Shown: piece by piece, positions 16,916 to 23,658 of the stretch
How positions within the stretch are numbered: position 1 is the stretch's first letter
How the letters are laid out: every line of letters starts with the position of its first letter
From: Symbiodinium sp. CCMP2592
Lineage: Eukaryota > Sar > Dinophyceae > Suessiales > Symbiodiniaceae
Assembly: GCA_905221615.1 (NCBI GenBank)
Contig: CAJNDT010002791.1
Location: 248,001 to 312,000 of the forward strand
DNA: 64,000 nt
Direction of reading: 5' to 3'
Notes under the pieces: generated by a model
What the model was told of the DNA's origin: nothing
The model's input: the letters and a program-made list of their open reading frames with translations, nothing else
Database searches by the model: none
Made by a program: the position numbers and the translations under genes

Positions 16916-18184
16916 TTGCTTCCTCTTCGGGCACGCGGAGGCCCCGTGCCCGTGCTGCCCGCACTTCGGGATGGCACAAGCATGCAAGCCTCTCACACAG
17001 GCATTGTTGGTCACAGCATTGGTGCAGTTGCCAAGCTGAAACCCATAACAGTAAGGATTTCCTTTCTTGGTACTCGACGTGCAGCCCCAAGCGATAAGCT
17101 GTGCAGGCATGCGCCCCTTTCCCTTGCCCTCTTTGCCTTTCCCAGCGCCCTTTCTAGGACCCTTGGGAGTGTAGGGAGCGGGGCGCTCCTTGCCGGAATC
17201 ATCGGAACTCCGCCCGCTGACCGACTGAGGCATGGGCTTTAGCAAGCAGACCACATCATACGACATCATCACAGCAGGGAGGTGCTTGTCAAGCGGGCGC
17301 GCCCCACCACATGCTGACTGAACGCCGTCTCGCGTCAGATCCCTCAGCTCACTGAAGAGCTTCTTGTCTGCAGCCACAAGCTGGCTCCAAGACGGACGGC
17401 TGTACTGGGGCGGTGGATCGTCCATCCTGGCTCGCAACAGGCGGTCCGACCACTGTTGCATCAGGGTGTACTCTACAAGATTTGCCTGATCCAGGGCAAG
17501 TGATCGCCTCTGCAAAGCCTGAAGCACATGGACCTCCGAAGCAGTGGAGGCCTTGTCCTCAGCATCTTTATTCTCAACTTTAAGCTTCCCGGAATGCTCA
17601 TCGATCGTAAAGCGAGTATCCTTCTTGCGTTCCGAAGCAACTTCTTGCTCCCGGGAGGTGCAAGACTCCCAAGAGATGTACCTCAGCTCATTTTGCTCAT
17701 AAGCTGAAACGGCCTTGTCGACGAGTGCTTCGCTGGGCTCCGAAGGGCCCTTGATAAGTACACCCACGAGCTTCGCGACTTGCTTCTCATGCCTCTCGGC
17801 ACGCTCGGGCTGGGTGAGCCTCCTCGCCGTGGGCTCTTCACTCTTCTCGATCTTTTGGCGCATCTCTGAAGTAACGATAGCATAAGCCTCGTGGTACAAT
17901 GCCCTGAAGCTAGCTTGGACAGCCAATTCAGCATCACGGCCCAACATCGACTTCAGAGCAGCCATAAGTGGGGCCTCATCCGCTTGACCCGGAGTAAAGC
18001 TGGATATGAAGGCAAGTTGCCGAAGTGAACCCACCGCCGCTTTGACCTTCGCAGCATCTTCCTTCGGCAGTCCACATGCGTCTACCCTGGCATCGAAAAC
18101 ACTACGGCTATCTGAGTAAGAAGCGGCCATGTTGCTGCCTCCGCCAGTTGGCGCCTTGAGACACATTTCCGAAGGAGCATTCAC
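16910..18184 (-). CDS. YR-2 gag
   Basis: 424 codons. The N-terminal two thirds is helical and charged. PPPQYSRPSWSQLVAADKKLF aligns to the YR-1 gag around its interruption point. A Pro/Gly/Lys-rich segment follows (KGPRKGAGKGKEGKGKG), then the Cys/His array CYGFQLGNC...C-x3-GLHACAIPKCGQHGHGASAC near residues 375-418, the same spacing pattern as the YR-1 gag. It is the nucleocapsid-type structural protein. The first in-frame ATG used by the open frame is at 18184; a second ATG at about residue 19 is also possible. Confidence 0.8.
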   Translation of the reverse strand: MNAPSEMCLKAPTGGGSNMAASYSDSRSVFDARVDACGLPKEDAAKVKAAVGSLRQLAFISSFTPGQADEAPLMAALKSMLGRDAELAVQASFRALYHEAYAIVTSEMRQKIEKSEEPTARRLTQPERAERHEKQVAKLVGVLIKGPSEPSEALVDKAVSAYEQNELRYISWESCTSREQEVASERKKDTRFTIDEHSGKLKVENKDAEDKASTASEVHVLQALQRRSLALDQANLVEYTLMQQWSDRLLRARMDDPPPQYSRPSWSQLVAADKKLFSELRDLTRDGVQSACGGARPLDKHLPAVMMSYDVVCLLKPMPQSVSGRSSDDSGKERPAPYTPKGPRKGAGKGKEGKGKGRMPAQLIAWGCTSSTKKGNPYCYGFQLGNCTNAVTNNACVRGLHACAIPKCGQHGHGASACPKRKQE

Positions 18185-18562
18185 AAGAGCACTTGCCCCC
18201 GCATCTGATCCCTCAAAGCACTCTACCGAGTCTCCAAAGGAGGCAGAAGCCCAGGCCTAAGCATGTGCAATGACCTCAGCATGGACTGTTCAACTTGAAT
18301 CACTCGCCCCTCCTGTAAAGAGACTGGAACCGTCATGAAAGCGAGCAACCAACTCTTTAAGCACACAAAATCGCCCCTCGTTGTGTCGCCCTTGCGACAG
18401 CAAAAGACTATCCCGCATCAGTGCCCGCCTCGACCGATTTCACGTCGGGACAGCACTGCTTGCATACTGGAAACAAAACTTTCGGCAAGTTCTCACAGCG
18501 AACATAAGAGGCTGAGATCTTTCTCCCGCACTTGAAATGAGACCCTTCCGAGGGCCTCACAA

Positions 18563-18605
18563 AAATTTCGAATCTCGCCCGATGGCGAACTCGATCCACA
18601 AATGA
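18563..18605 (-). repeat. partial third copy of B (post-acceptor leader)
   Basis: A 43-bp copy of the part of B that lies 3' of the trans-splice acceptor. It directly follows the DinoSL in minus sense and shows where the processed transcript begins. Confidence 0.9.
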
Positions 18606-18627
18606 CTTGAGCCAAAATGGCTACGGA
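18606..18627 (-). other. captured dinoflagellate spliced leader (DinoSL)
   Basis: The minus strand reads T + CCGTAGCCATTTTGGCTCAA + G, an exact match to the 22-nt DinoSL consensus (first base D = T). It is followed not by an intron donor but by TCATTTGTGG. Those bases follow an AG (18670-18671) in the intact B1 repeat, so the junction is that of a trans-spliced mRNA copied back into DNA. Confidence 0.95.
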
Positions 18628-18872
18628 AATTTCGAATCTCGCCCGATGGCGAACTCGATCCACAAATGACTGCCGGACGTGAGGTCATCAACAGGATCAA
18701 CATCAAGGTTCGCATCAGGACGAGAGTTCGCGGCAAAACAAAAGGTTAAAAGTCAGTTGTTTGCCCCCCCAGGTTCAAAGAAGGTTGCGCGAAAAGCGAG
18801 TTTCAAAAGCAACGTCGCATTTGAAACATAGCTTGAGCTATAAAGCCGAATGAAACAAGTTTCAAAATAGGC
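18627..18872 (-). repeat. YR-2 terminal repeat B1
   Basis: 246 bp matching 12557-12802. It is the outer 5' end of YR-2 in minus sense and includes the trans-splice acceptor. Confidence 0.95.
18670..18671 (-). promoter_or_regulatory. trans-splice acceptor AG of YR-2
   Basis: The minus strand reads CCGGCAG|TCATTTGTGG. The base after this AG (18669) is the one joined to DinoSL at 18605/18606, so this is the acceptor used. The same site exists in B2 (about 12600). Confidence 0.88.
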
Positions 18873-19578
18873 ATCAAGCAGCTTCTGCACCCACTTTTGA
18901 TGAACGTTGTACGAAATCATGCGACACTGATCGTACGCCAATCCTCTACGCTGCCAGGCCCACTGACACCTCAAAGCATCAGAAGCATCGCACTCGATCG
19001 TGGTGCTGGGTCCTCCGAGCTTCACCGTATTCTGTTCAACTTGCAGCACGCTAGGTTTCTCCTTGAACCCAGCAATGACTTCAAGCTCTCTCTTAGGACA
19101 CTTAGATGGAGCCAACCAATAAATGACAGAGTGCTCGAGCTGGTGGTTGCAAGCATCGACCAACTGATAAGCTGGATCCAGCTCTCCTTCCAACTCCAAA
19201 CCTGCCAGACGCGCCTGCTGAGACTCTTTACGGGCTCTCTTCTCAGGCAGCGGGAGCTTCCTCATCGGTGCTCCATCCGTTGACTCATGACTCACCATGT
19301 CCCTGTAAGCCTGAATGACAAGTGTGGATGCTTCGAAATGCAGCTGGCGAATGCATGAAAGCTCACCCACTGTAGGATCCCCGTCACCCGAAGACCTTCT
19401 TTGTCAAATCAGCAAAGGCGAGTTCCGTCGGCGGGGTCTGGGGCGTGCCCAGAGCAAAGGCCAAAGACCTGAACGTCTTCACTCCCTGCCCTGCCATCCC
19501 CGCCACTAGGGACCCATCCCCCCTGATCTCCAGACATCTCCGCTCGAAAGCGGCTTCACTCTCTATGATGGTTGACAT
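18873..19578 (-). CDS. YR-1 gag, N-terminal part (one frameshift)
   Basis: Starts at [15 protein letters not shown] (19578). The frame closes at KKVFG-stop near 19386, and a +1 frame continues [12 protein letters not shown] to the YR-2 insertion at 18872/18873. Removing one G from the GGG run rejoins the two. The segment matches the N-terminal helices of the YR-2 gag (SLAFALG / [17 protein letters not shown] / QRRSLALDQ). It continues at 12290 after YR-2. Confidence 0.75.
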
Positions 19579-19791
19579 GCCGATCTACCTCACTGAGGCT
19601 TCTTTCGAGCCCCTCGTCTCGCACACAACAGAACATGGCTACAAGCTTCAGCAAAAAGACATGTACATGACTGCCACATGAACGAACATGCGCACTCCGC
19701 AAAAGAACTTCTTCTGACCTATCATGCCTCCGCGATCTTTGCGCACATCCTGCATCGGGTGTACACCGGACCTGGACGATCAGTAAGCTTC

Positions 19792-21462
19792 CTATGCAGC
19801 GGCCCAACGGCCACATGCGAAGCTTCTCGTATGCCCGTTAAAGTCACCAGTATGATATCCCAGCAAAAGCAATTCCTCAGGGCTAGCCCCGAACTTCGTC
19901 GCAAAGCTGATGCACGTGCACTTGCAAGAATGACTCGAGACACGACGCTCCGGGCGAACCTCCTTGCTTCCAAACAAGAGCAGTCGGGCCCAGTCCCCAG
20001 CCTCATCCGAATCCAAGCTTCTAATCGTTGGCATCCCCTGTCGGTCGGGAGCCGGCATAACAGGGCTGCGGGGGGGTTCCTGCAAACCCAAGCGGCCGCG
20101 TACCTTGACGTACTGCTCGACCCAGTTGCCCTCTACCACCCCAACAGCCGGTGCAACCAGAGGCAAAAGTTGCCCTTTCATAATCTTTGCACCCATCGTC
20201 TTATGTACCCCGACCGATGCTTCGATGTACGCAGCCATGCCATCATCGGCCCTATCGATTATGAGGCGGTCAGCATGCTCCAAATCTTCCCACCGGGCGC
20301 GGGAGTACACACAAAATAACAGGGATCCAGCCATGAGTTGATTCCACGGCTCAGGGTCCTCAAACAATATTCGATGCAACTTGCTGAGCTCCTCCACGGT
20401 AAAAGGAGAAGCCTGCACTCGAGGCTTGAAGTCACGGGCCCTTGCAGAGCCGTGGCAGCGTTTGCTCTCCCCCAAGGAAGCCAGCTCGGGGATCCCCAAA
20501 ACAAATCGGCAAAAAGTAATAGCCTCAAGCAGCGACTTGCGAGTAGACGATGGCTTGCCCTCCTCTCGCAACATGCACATGTAAGCATAAAACAACTCCT
20601 CGCTGCCAGGAAAATCGACCCTCCGGTTGCGAAGGAATAAAGCATACCCCAAAACTGAGCGACACCTCTTCCTCTTCCTCAGAGTGGCCGGTGCCTTGCC
20701 TCCCAAGAGGTCTTCCACCATACCTCTGCGGACCTGTGGTTCGAGTACCAAAATCTGGCCGATCACAGTAATCCTTTCAGGCCAGGTAACTAGCAAAGAT
20801 TCCCAGAGAGAAAGAGCCTCATCCCTCTCCTTATCTCTTTTCTGCTTCCAGCTGAGAACTTCACGATCACGCACAGCATTCAAGAAGGAGGAGCCGCCCA
20901 CCGCTCCAACTGACGGCCCAGACTGTCTGGGCACTTTCCTGGGCTGAAGCTCGGCCTCACCAAGCACAGGTGCCTCGGGCCTCTTGAAGTCTGCCCCATA
21001 TAAGTTTGCAGCGTCGTCCCTGCCACCAAAAATCTGAGACCAAAAACCACTTTCCCAGAAAAATTTAATGCCAGGGGCCTGAAGGCTTTGGTGTGCCGCG
21101 GCAACGGCCGCTGACACATTGATGGATCCAGCCGATAATGCAGCTCCACTTACTGTAGCGAAAGAAGGTCCGCAAGAATGCGAAGGCCCCGAGCGGTCAG
21201 CAGCCGCAGCAGAAAAAGATCGAATGCTGCCTGCCCTCTCAGATACATTCGCATTCGAATACCATTGAGCCTCTTCCAGTTCACTAGGGTCAAAACTCGC
21301 ACTGCGAAAAGGAGACTGCTGTCGACCATCTTCCGAACCACGCAGAAAATCATGACTTGCTAAGCTGTCAAGGTGAGCCTCGAAAGGACTAAGCAGCTCC
21401 TCTTGCTCTCCACCAACTGGCCTGTCACTGCCCCCATCTCCCTCTGACAGTTGGTCACTCAT
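19792..21462 (-). CDS. YR-1 tyrosine recombinase, catalytic Tyr apparently Phe
   Basis: 556 codons. A Ser/Ala-rich N-terminus leads to a core-binding-like helical region (about 200-340) and a tyrosine-recombinase catalytic domain. Arg I is in SRARWEDL (R390), Lys in HKTMGAK-x-x-KG (421-430), box II is SSHSCKCT (H511-x-x-K514, Lys instead of the usual Arg), and the second His is in LLGYHT (H537). The expected nucleophile position, in the T/S-Y-x-R block about 11 residues on, reads RSFACGRW: Phe548 (TTC; Tyr would be TAC), and a TAG follows eight codons later. This suggests an inactivated enzyme. The gene is first in the element, before gag. If active it would recombine the circular cDNA into target sites. 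Confidence 0.78.
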   Translation of the reverse strand: MSDQLSEGDGGSDRPVGGEQEELLSPFEAHLDSLASHDFLRGSEDGRQQSPFRSASFDPSELEEAQWYSNANVSERAGSIRSFSAAAADRSGPSHSCGPSFATVSGAALSAGSINVSAAVAAAHQSLQAPGIKFFWESGFWSQIFGGRDDAANLYGADFKRPEAPVLGEAELQPRKVPRQSGPSVGAVGGSSFLNAVRDREVLSWKQKRDKERDEALSLWESLLVTWPERITVIGQILVLEPQVRRGMVEDLLGGKAPATLRKRKRCRSVLGYALFLRNRRVDFPGSEELFYAYMCMLREEGKPSSTRKSLLEAITFCRFVLGIPELASLGESKRCHGSARARDFKPRVQASPFTVEELSKLHRILFEDPEPWNQLMAGSLLFCVYSRARWEDLEHADRLIIDRADDGMAAYIEASVGVHKTMGAKIMKGQLLPLVAPAVGVVEGNWVEQYVKVRGRLGLQEPPRSPVMPAPDRQGMPTIRSLDSDEAGDWARLLLFGSKEVRPERRVSSHSCKCTCISFATKFGASPEELLLLGYHTGDFNGHTRSFACGRWAAA

Positions 21463-21631
21463 TTCAAGGCTGGGCGCAAAAGCAGCTGCAGCGAATGTAC
21501 CAACACGTACGAAGAAGTTGGAGGCGCTCGACAGACGAGAGGCAGTCCCAGATCAAGCGCGCAGCATCTCTATGCCCGACACTCTTAGCCAGAAGACTGA
21601 AGGCAGAACCTTCCATGGCGGGACCCGCCCC

Positions 21632-21838
21632 AACAAAAACTACAGCAAACTTATGTTGCTGTCCCACCCTCCCACCACTTGAGGCGAGCGAGGGACATAG
21701 ATTCATCACATGTTCAACAGCCAACCGTTGCAACAGTGAAATTGAAAGTCTTGTGGAAAAAAACATGATGTTAATTTTTCAAACATGAAAAATTTTCGCA
21801 AAGTAGAATAAAGCGATCATCCCTCCGGGAGGATGTAC
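21632..21838 (-). repeat. YR-1 terminal repeat X1
   Basis: 207 bp matching 7166-7372. It is the outer 5' end of YR-1 in minus sense. The LINE sequence resumes at 21839. Confidence 0.93.
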
Positions 21839-22330
21839 AAGTTCACTAAAGGAGGACGAAAACCTAGCTCGCGCAGGCGCTGTTGCAGCGTTGCGGAGAA
21901 GCGAGAAGTTCCTTTGACCGTGTAGGCCACCAGAACAACTCGGTTAAAGGTAGCCCACGGTAGAGTGGCGTGCCACAGTGCGTCCGCCCTGAAGGAGATG
22001 CTGAGGCCGCGGAGGTCAAAGCAGCTTCCCCGAGTCATCCCCTGCTGGTTCGGGATCTCCTGGTAGTCGCATCCGTCAGGATCTTCGATCCATATGCCTC
22101 CCTGATCGCATATAGAGATGGGGATGAGCAGTGAGCCGTAGGCAGCATTGCGAACATCCTTATGTGGAGGAGAGAGTACATCGACCAGGACTGCAAGCGA
22201 GGTCCAGTGGTGCTCTGGATGGCAGGAGTAAACGAAGGCATTGAGCAACTGAGTGACGTTGGGATGGGAGATGGTCTCCTTAAGCAAGCCTGGGAGAACA
22301 CGATTGTACGCTCCAACTCGAAAACGCTGA
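21839..22330 (-). CDS. 2OG-Fe(II) oxygenase-like C-terminal domain of the LINE
   Basis: The frame reads FRVGAYNRVLPGLLKETI and then the domain: SPPHKDVRN (H-x-D), GSLLIPISICDQGGIWIEDP, the distal His in LWHATLPW, and FNRVVLVAYTVKG with the conserved Arg, followed by LRELGFRPP. The pattern and spacing match the 2OG domains of YR-1 and YR-2 (H-x-D-x-x-N, IP, GG-x-x-W, H-x-x-x-P-W, R-V-V-L-x-A-Y). Upstream the frame breaks near 22335 from the 222-codon ORF. The natural stop is in host DNA on the other side of YR-1. The substrate is unknown. Confidence 0.68.
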
Positions 22331-22339
22331 CCGCTCCTT

Positions 22340-22948
22340 CGAGAGGTGGTGGTCCTGGGGCAGCTTGTACACCAAAGACAGCTGGTGTTGCAGAAGACTC
22401 ATCTGATCATCATGCACCAGGAATGCTTTTGTAAGCTCCTCAGGGCTGAGCACCTGGATGGCGCCCGTTTGGGCGCGGGCTTGGGAGCCTTGCCCGGGCA
22501 CCTGGCCGACCCCAGGTCCCTTCTGGCGGGGGATGGATTTTCGGCCAGATTGATCTCGTTGCCTCGGCATCGCAGCGGCCTTGGCTGCCGGCGAGAGAGA
22601 TTCTAGTGACGGTTCTTCAGAGATGTCCATCGCTGGGGCGTCCTCGAATTCGGGACCATTTCGGGAGCGCTTGTGCTCCGGACTTTTGGCAGCGGCAGGC
22701 GAGGCAGTCATGACACCATGGCACGACCAGTCCACGCGCACGGTTGGGTATTCTTGACCCCGTCCTGCCATCGACAGATCACAACCGCTAAAAGTTCTGG
22801 GGACCATACCAACGCGCGAGTAAAAGTTTGAGATTCCCAGAGTCTTAAGCAAGCTTGGAGAAAAAGAGTTCCCGTCGGAAGAGGGAGGAGAAGAGGGCTT
22901 ACGCCCGCGTCCGATTCTTCTACTATTCCCTCGGTGCGACCCTGCCAC
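22340..22948 (-). CDS. linker between USP-like and 2OG domains
   Basis: A low-complexity Ser/Ala/Pro/Lys-rich segment (for example AKSPEHKRSRNGPEFED), then a short helical block (ELTKAFLVHDDQMSLLQHQLSLVYKLP). It overlaps the end of the USP-like ORF in a different frame, so the switch between them (about 22700-22760) is another frame break. No domain is recognised. Confidence 0.45.
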
Positions 22949-23658
22949 TGAGTACGCTGAAGGGATCCCATGGGCTTGTTCTGCAGGTGGAGGAGAAATT
23001 CTGAAACATCGTGTTGTCTGCCATCCAGTCGCCAGCCAGAAATGGCATGGCGAAATTCAAACAATCCGAATAAGTTCAGAAGTCTGGGGGCCGTCTCGTC
23101 CCCAAGATGGATTAGGACTGGTTGGAAGGCGCCTAGATCGTACCCAAAGCTCGAGATCTGATGCAAGGCCTGGAAGAGAGCATCAGCGTACCAGGAGTTT
23201 GACGTGTTAGTCAAGGCCCGTTTGTGCGTGCCTGCGGACTGTGGCTCTGTGTTCATAGGAACCTGGTACTCCGGCTCTTGATTCGAGTCTGTGGTAGGAT
23301 GACGAGCTGCGCTCGACGAGTTTGAGGCTGTGCCATTCGCCCTAGGTCGAAAAAAGTGGGCCAGCGATTTTGTTTGAGGCCTGGGGGGCGGGACAACAGG
23401 ATCAACTTCTGTTTCAGGTTGTCCTCGCAGCCACTGCGTGCTGACCTGATAGAGCACCGGGCATTGCTCCGGGTGCAGTCTGCGGTAATAGACCTTGTAG
23501 CCGCAAAAGGAGCATGGGTGGCCTTTGGCTAGCTGAGGCGAGTAGCCCTGACAGATATTGACGGCTCGCCTGTGCAGGCGTGACCAGTCACCAGTCCTTC
23601 GGATGCGCCTGTCGAAAATGTGATTTGACTTTTGCGTGGTCAAAAGTCCAGAAATCAC
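22708..23658 (-). CDS. CCHC finger plus USP (C19)-like domain, catalytic Cys replaced by Trp
   Basis: Residues 44-66 carry C-x2-C-x12-H-x3-C (HPCSFCGYKVYYRRLHPEQC). Residues 151-165, NTSNSWYADALFQAL, line up with the Cys box of ubiquitin-specific proteases (N-x-G-N-S-C-Y-x-N-x-x-x-Q-A-L): the Cys is Trp156 (codon TGG at 23191-23193, one base from TGC/TGT). Residues 213-225, GRQHDVSEFLLHL, match the Q-x-D-x-x-E-F-L block, and SPELLAVVICRW resembles the P-x-x-L-x-x-x-x-x-R-W block. The His box is not evident before the frame breaks. USPs remove ubiquitin; this copy should be inactive as a protease but could still bind ubiquitin. The palindrome pair 23303-23336 encodes NGTAS between finger and domain. 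Confidence 0.6.
   Translation of the reverse strand: MISGLLTTQKSNHIFDRRIRRTGDWSRLHRRAVNICQGYSPQLAKGHPCSFCGYKVYYRRLHPEQCPVLYQVSTQWLRGQPETEVDPVVPPPRPQTKSLAHFFRPRANGTASNSSSAARHPTTDSNQEPEYQVPMNTEPQSAGTHKRALTNTSNSWYADALFQALHQISSFGYDLGAFQPVLIHLGDETAPRLLNLFGLFEFRHAISGWRLDGRQHDVSEFLLHLQNKPMGSLQRTQWQGRTEGIVEESDAGVSPLLLPLPTGTLFLQACLRLWESQTFTRALVWSPELLAVVICRWQDGVKNTQPCAWTGRAMVS
23303..23336. repeat. paired palindromes inside the LINE (locus 9)
   Basis: CGAGCTGCGCTCG (23303-23315, 5-bp arms, loop TGC instead of TGT) and GAGGCTGTGCCAT (23324-23336). They lie at the boundary between the CCHC finger and the USP-like domain. Confidence 0.72.
23577..23592. repeat. 7-bp tandem duplication causing a frameshift
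   Basis: The plus strand reads ACCAGTCACCAGTC, two copies of a 7-mer. In minus sense the RT frame ends HPKDW-stop at this point. With one copy only, HPKDW would run on into SRLHRRAVNICQGYS of the next ORF. Confidence 0.8.

Larger units (their letters stand above)
12291..18872 (-). mobile_element. YR-2: nested split-direct-repeat retrotransposon
   Basis: A 6582-bp insertion in the YR-1 gag gene. In minus sense: B1 (18872-18627), genes, A1 (13049-12803), B2 (12802-12557), A2 (12537-12291). A copies are 247 bp and B copies 246 bp. No target duplication: removing it rejoins host bases 12290 and 18873 and restores an unbroken gag frame. Its genes are gag, 2OG-methyltransferase-like and RT-RNase H. 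No tyrosine recombinase is encoded, so it must borrow one (for example from a YR-1 relative) or has lost it. Confidence 0.92.
6926..21838 (-). mobile_element. YR-1: tyrosine-recombinase retrotransposon with split direct repeats
   Basis: The boundaries come from two repeats arranged (minus sense) as X1 - genes - Y1 - X2 - Y2: X = 21632-21838 and 7166-7372 (207 bp each), Y = 7373-7550 and 6926-7103 (178 bp each). This split-direct-repeat plan is that of PAT/Ngaro-type DIRS-order elements, which integrate by a tyrosine recombinase and make no target duplication; none is seen. Gene order is YR, gag, 2OG-oxygenase + methyltransferase-like, RT-RNase H. Placing the YR gene first differs from the usual gag-RT-RNase H-YR order of Ngaro. 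YR-2 interrupts its gag gene. The host sequence at both ends belongs to the LINE layer. Confidence 0.9.

Noticed and set aside
18606-18627. Spliced-leader RNA gene
   Set aside because: The 22-nt leader is not followed by a GT donor or an Sm-like site. It is joined directly to the YR-2 leader, so it is a captured leader and not an SL RNA gene.
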